Below, piece after piece: positions 6,821 through 6,949 of a DNA stretch of 6,949 bases. This stretch comes from Bacteroidales bacterium. Lineage in GTDB: Bacteria; Bacteroidota; Bacteroidia; Bacteroidales; UBA1556. The notes under the pieces were generated by a model. It saw only the letters and a list, made by a program, of their open reading frames with translations. It was not told the origin of the DNA and ran no database searches. Each line of letters opens with the position of its first letter. The stretch's first letter is position 1. A program made the position numbers and the translations under genes. The DNA is taken from assembly GCA_029935325.1 (NCBI GenBank), contig JAOZKO010000147.1, positions 1 through 6,949 on the forward strand, in the 5' to 3' direction.

Positions 6821-6949
6821 CTATTTCCCGTAAATCAAACCAAATGTAGGCAAAAAATACGAATATTGGTTATTTAGGCATTTGTCATATTTAATACTAA
6901 GTCGAAAAACAATGGGAGCACCAAATATTGGCATAAGACTTAATTCCCA
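6821..6949 (-). CDS. Possible C-terminal end of an upstream exported/barrel-like protein (partial)
   Basis: On the minus strand one frame is open from the right edge for 42 codons to TAG at 6821-6823; the other two close within 17 codons. The translation includes PIFGAPIVFRLSIKYDK and ends YSYFLPTFGLIYGK. Alternating hydrophobic/polar residues and a Gly/aromatic-rich end look like the last strands of a membrane barrel or beta protein. It stops 37 bases before the next gene's ATG, on the same strand, as in an operon. An AT-rich frame of this length can be random, and a plus-strand ATG at 6912 also opens toward the edge, so the call is tentative. No family is recognised. Confidence 0.4.
   Translation of the reverse strand, partial: WELSLMPIFGAPIVFRLSIKYDKCLNNQYSYFLPTFGLIYGK
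6841..6848 (-). promoter_or_regulatory. Candidate Bacteroidota -7 promoter element
   Basis: On the minus strand TACATTTG exactly matches the Bacteroidota sigma consensus TAnnTTTG, 57 bases before the ATG at 6783. That would leave a leader of about 50 bases. No clear TTG -33 element lies 19-21 bases further upstream, so the match is partial. If the reading frame at 6821-6949 is real, the element lies inside its last codons. Confidence 0.35.

Overview
The window looks like chromosomal DNA from a low-GC member of the Bacteroidota (flavobacterium- or cytophaga-like). The evidence is AT-rich base composition, start codons preceded by A-rich leaders with no Shine-Dalgarno sequence, a TAnnTTTG-type promoter element, and a carboxypeptidase-regulatory-like/outer-membrane beta-barrel protein. 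No RNA gene, mobile element, CRISPR array or integration site is visible. Everything that appears to be a gene lies on the minus strand.

Layout, in transcription order (right to left). At 6821-6949 is an open frame that may be the last 42 codons of an upstream gene. At 5878-6783 is a complete 301-residue exported protein: signal peptide, a beta-sandwich plug-like domain, then a small predicted outer-membrane beta-barrel. A 102-base gap (5776-5877) holds two short inverted repeats and no convincing promoter. From 5775 to the left edge, and beyond it, runs one uninterrupted giant reading frame of at least 1,925 codons.

The giant protein fills 83% of the window. It begins with a signal peptide, continues with about 1,300 residues rich in bacterial MORN-type repeats (the MORN_2/YwqK-like variant, core G-x-Y-x5-K-x-G-x-W), and then has about 500 residues of divergent WD40-like beta-propeller. 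The last 30 visible residues (YVFYSPDRYYYGTKG and on to the edge) resemble, from memory, the linker joining WD40 propellers to a C-terminal caspase-like (peptidase C14) domain in Bacteroidota caspase-family proteins. If so, the missing C-terminus could make this an exported MORN-repeat/propeller/caspase-like fusion. That is the most interesting possibility here, but the catalytic domain itself is not in the window.

How the genes work together is not proven. Shared strand, a short gap and two export signals suggest that both complete products act in the cell envelope. They could be co-transcribed, or simply adjacent.
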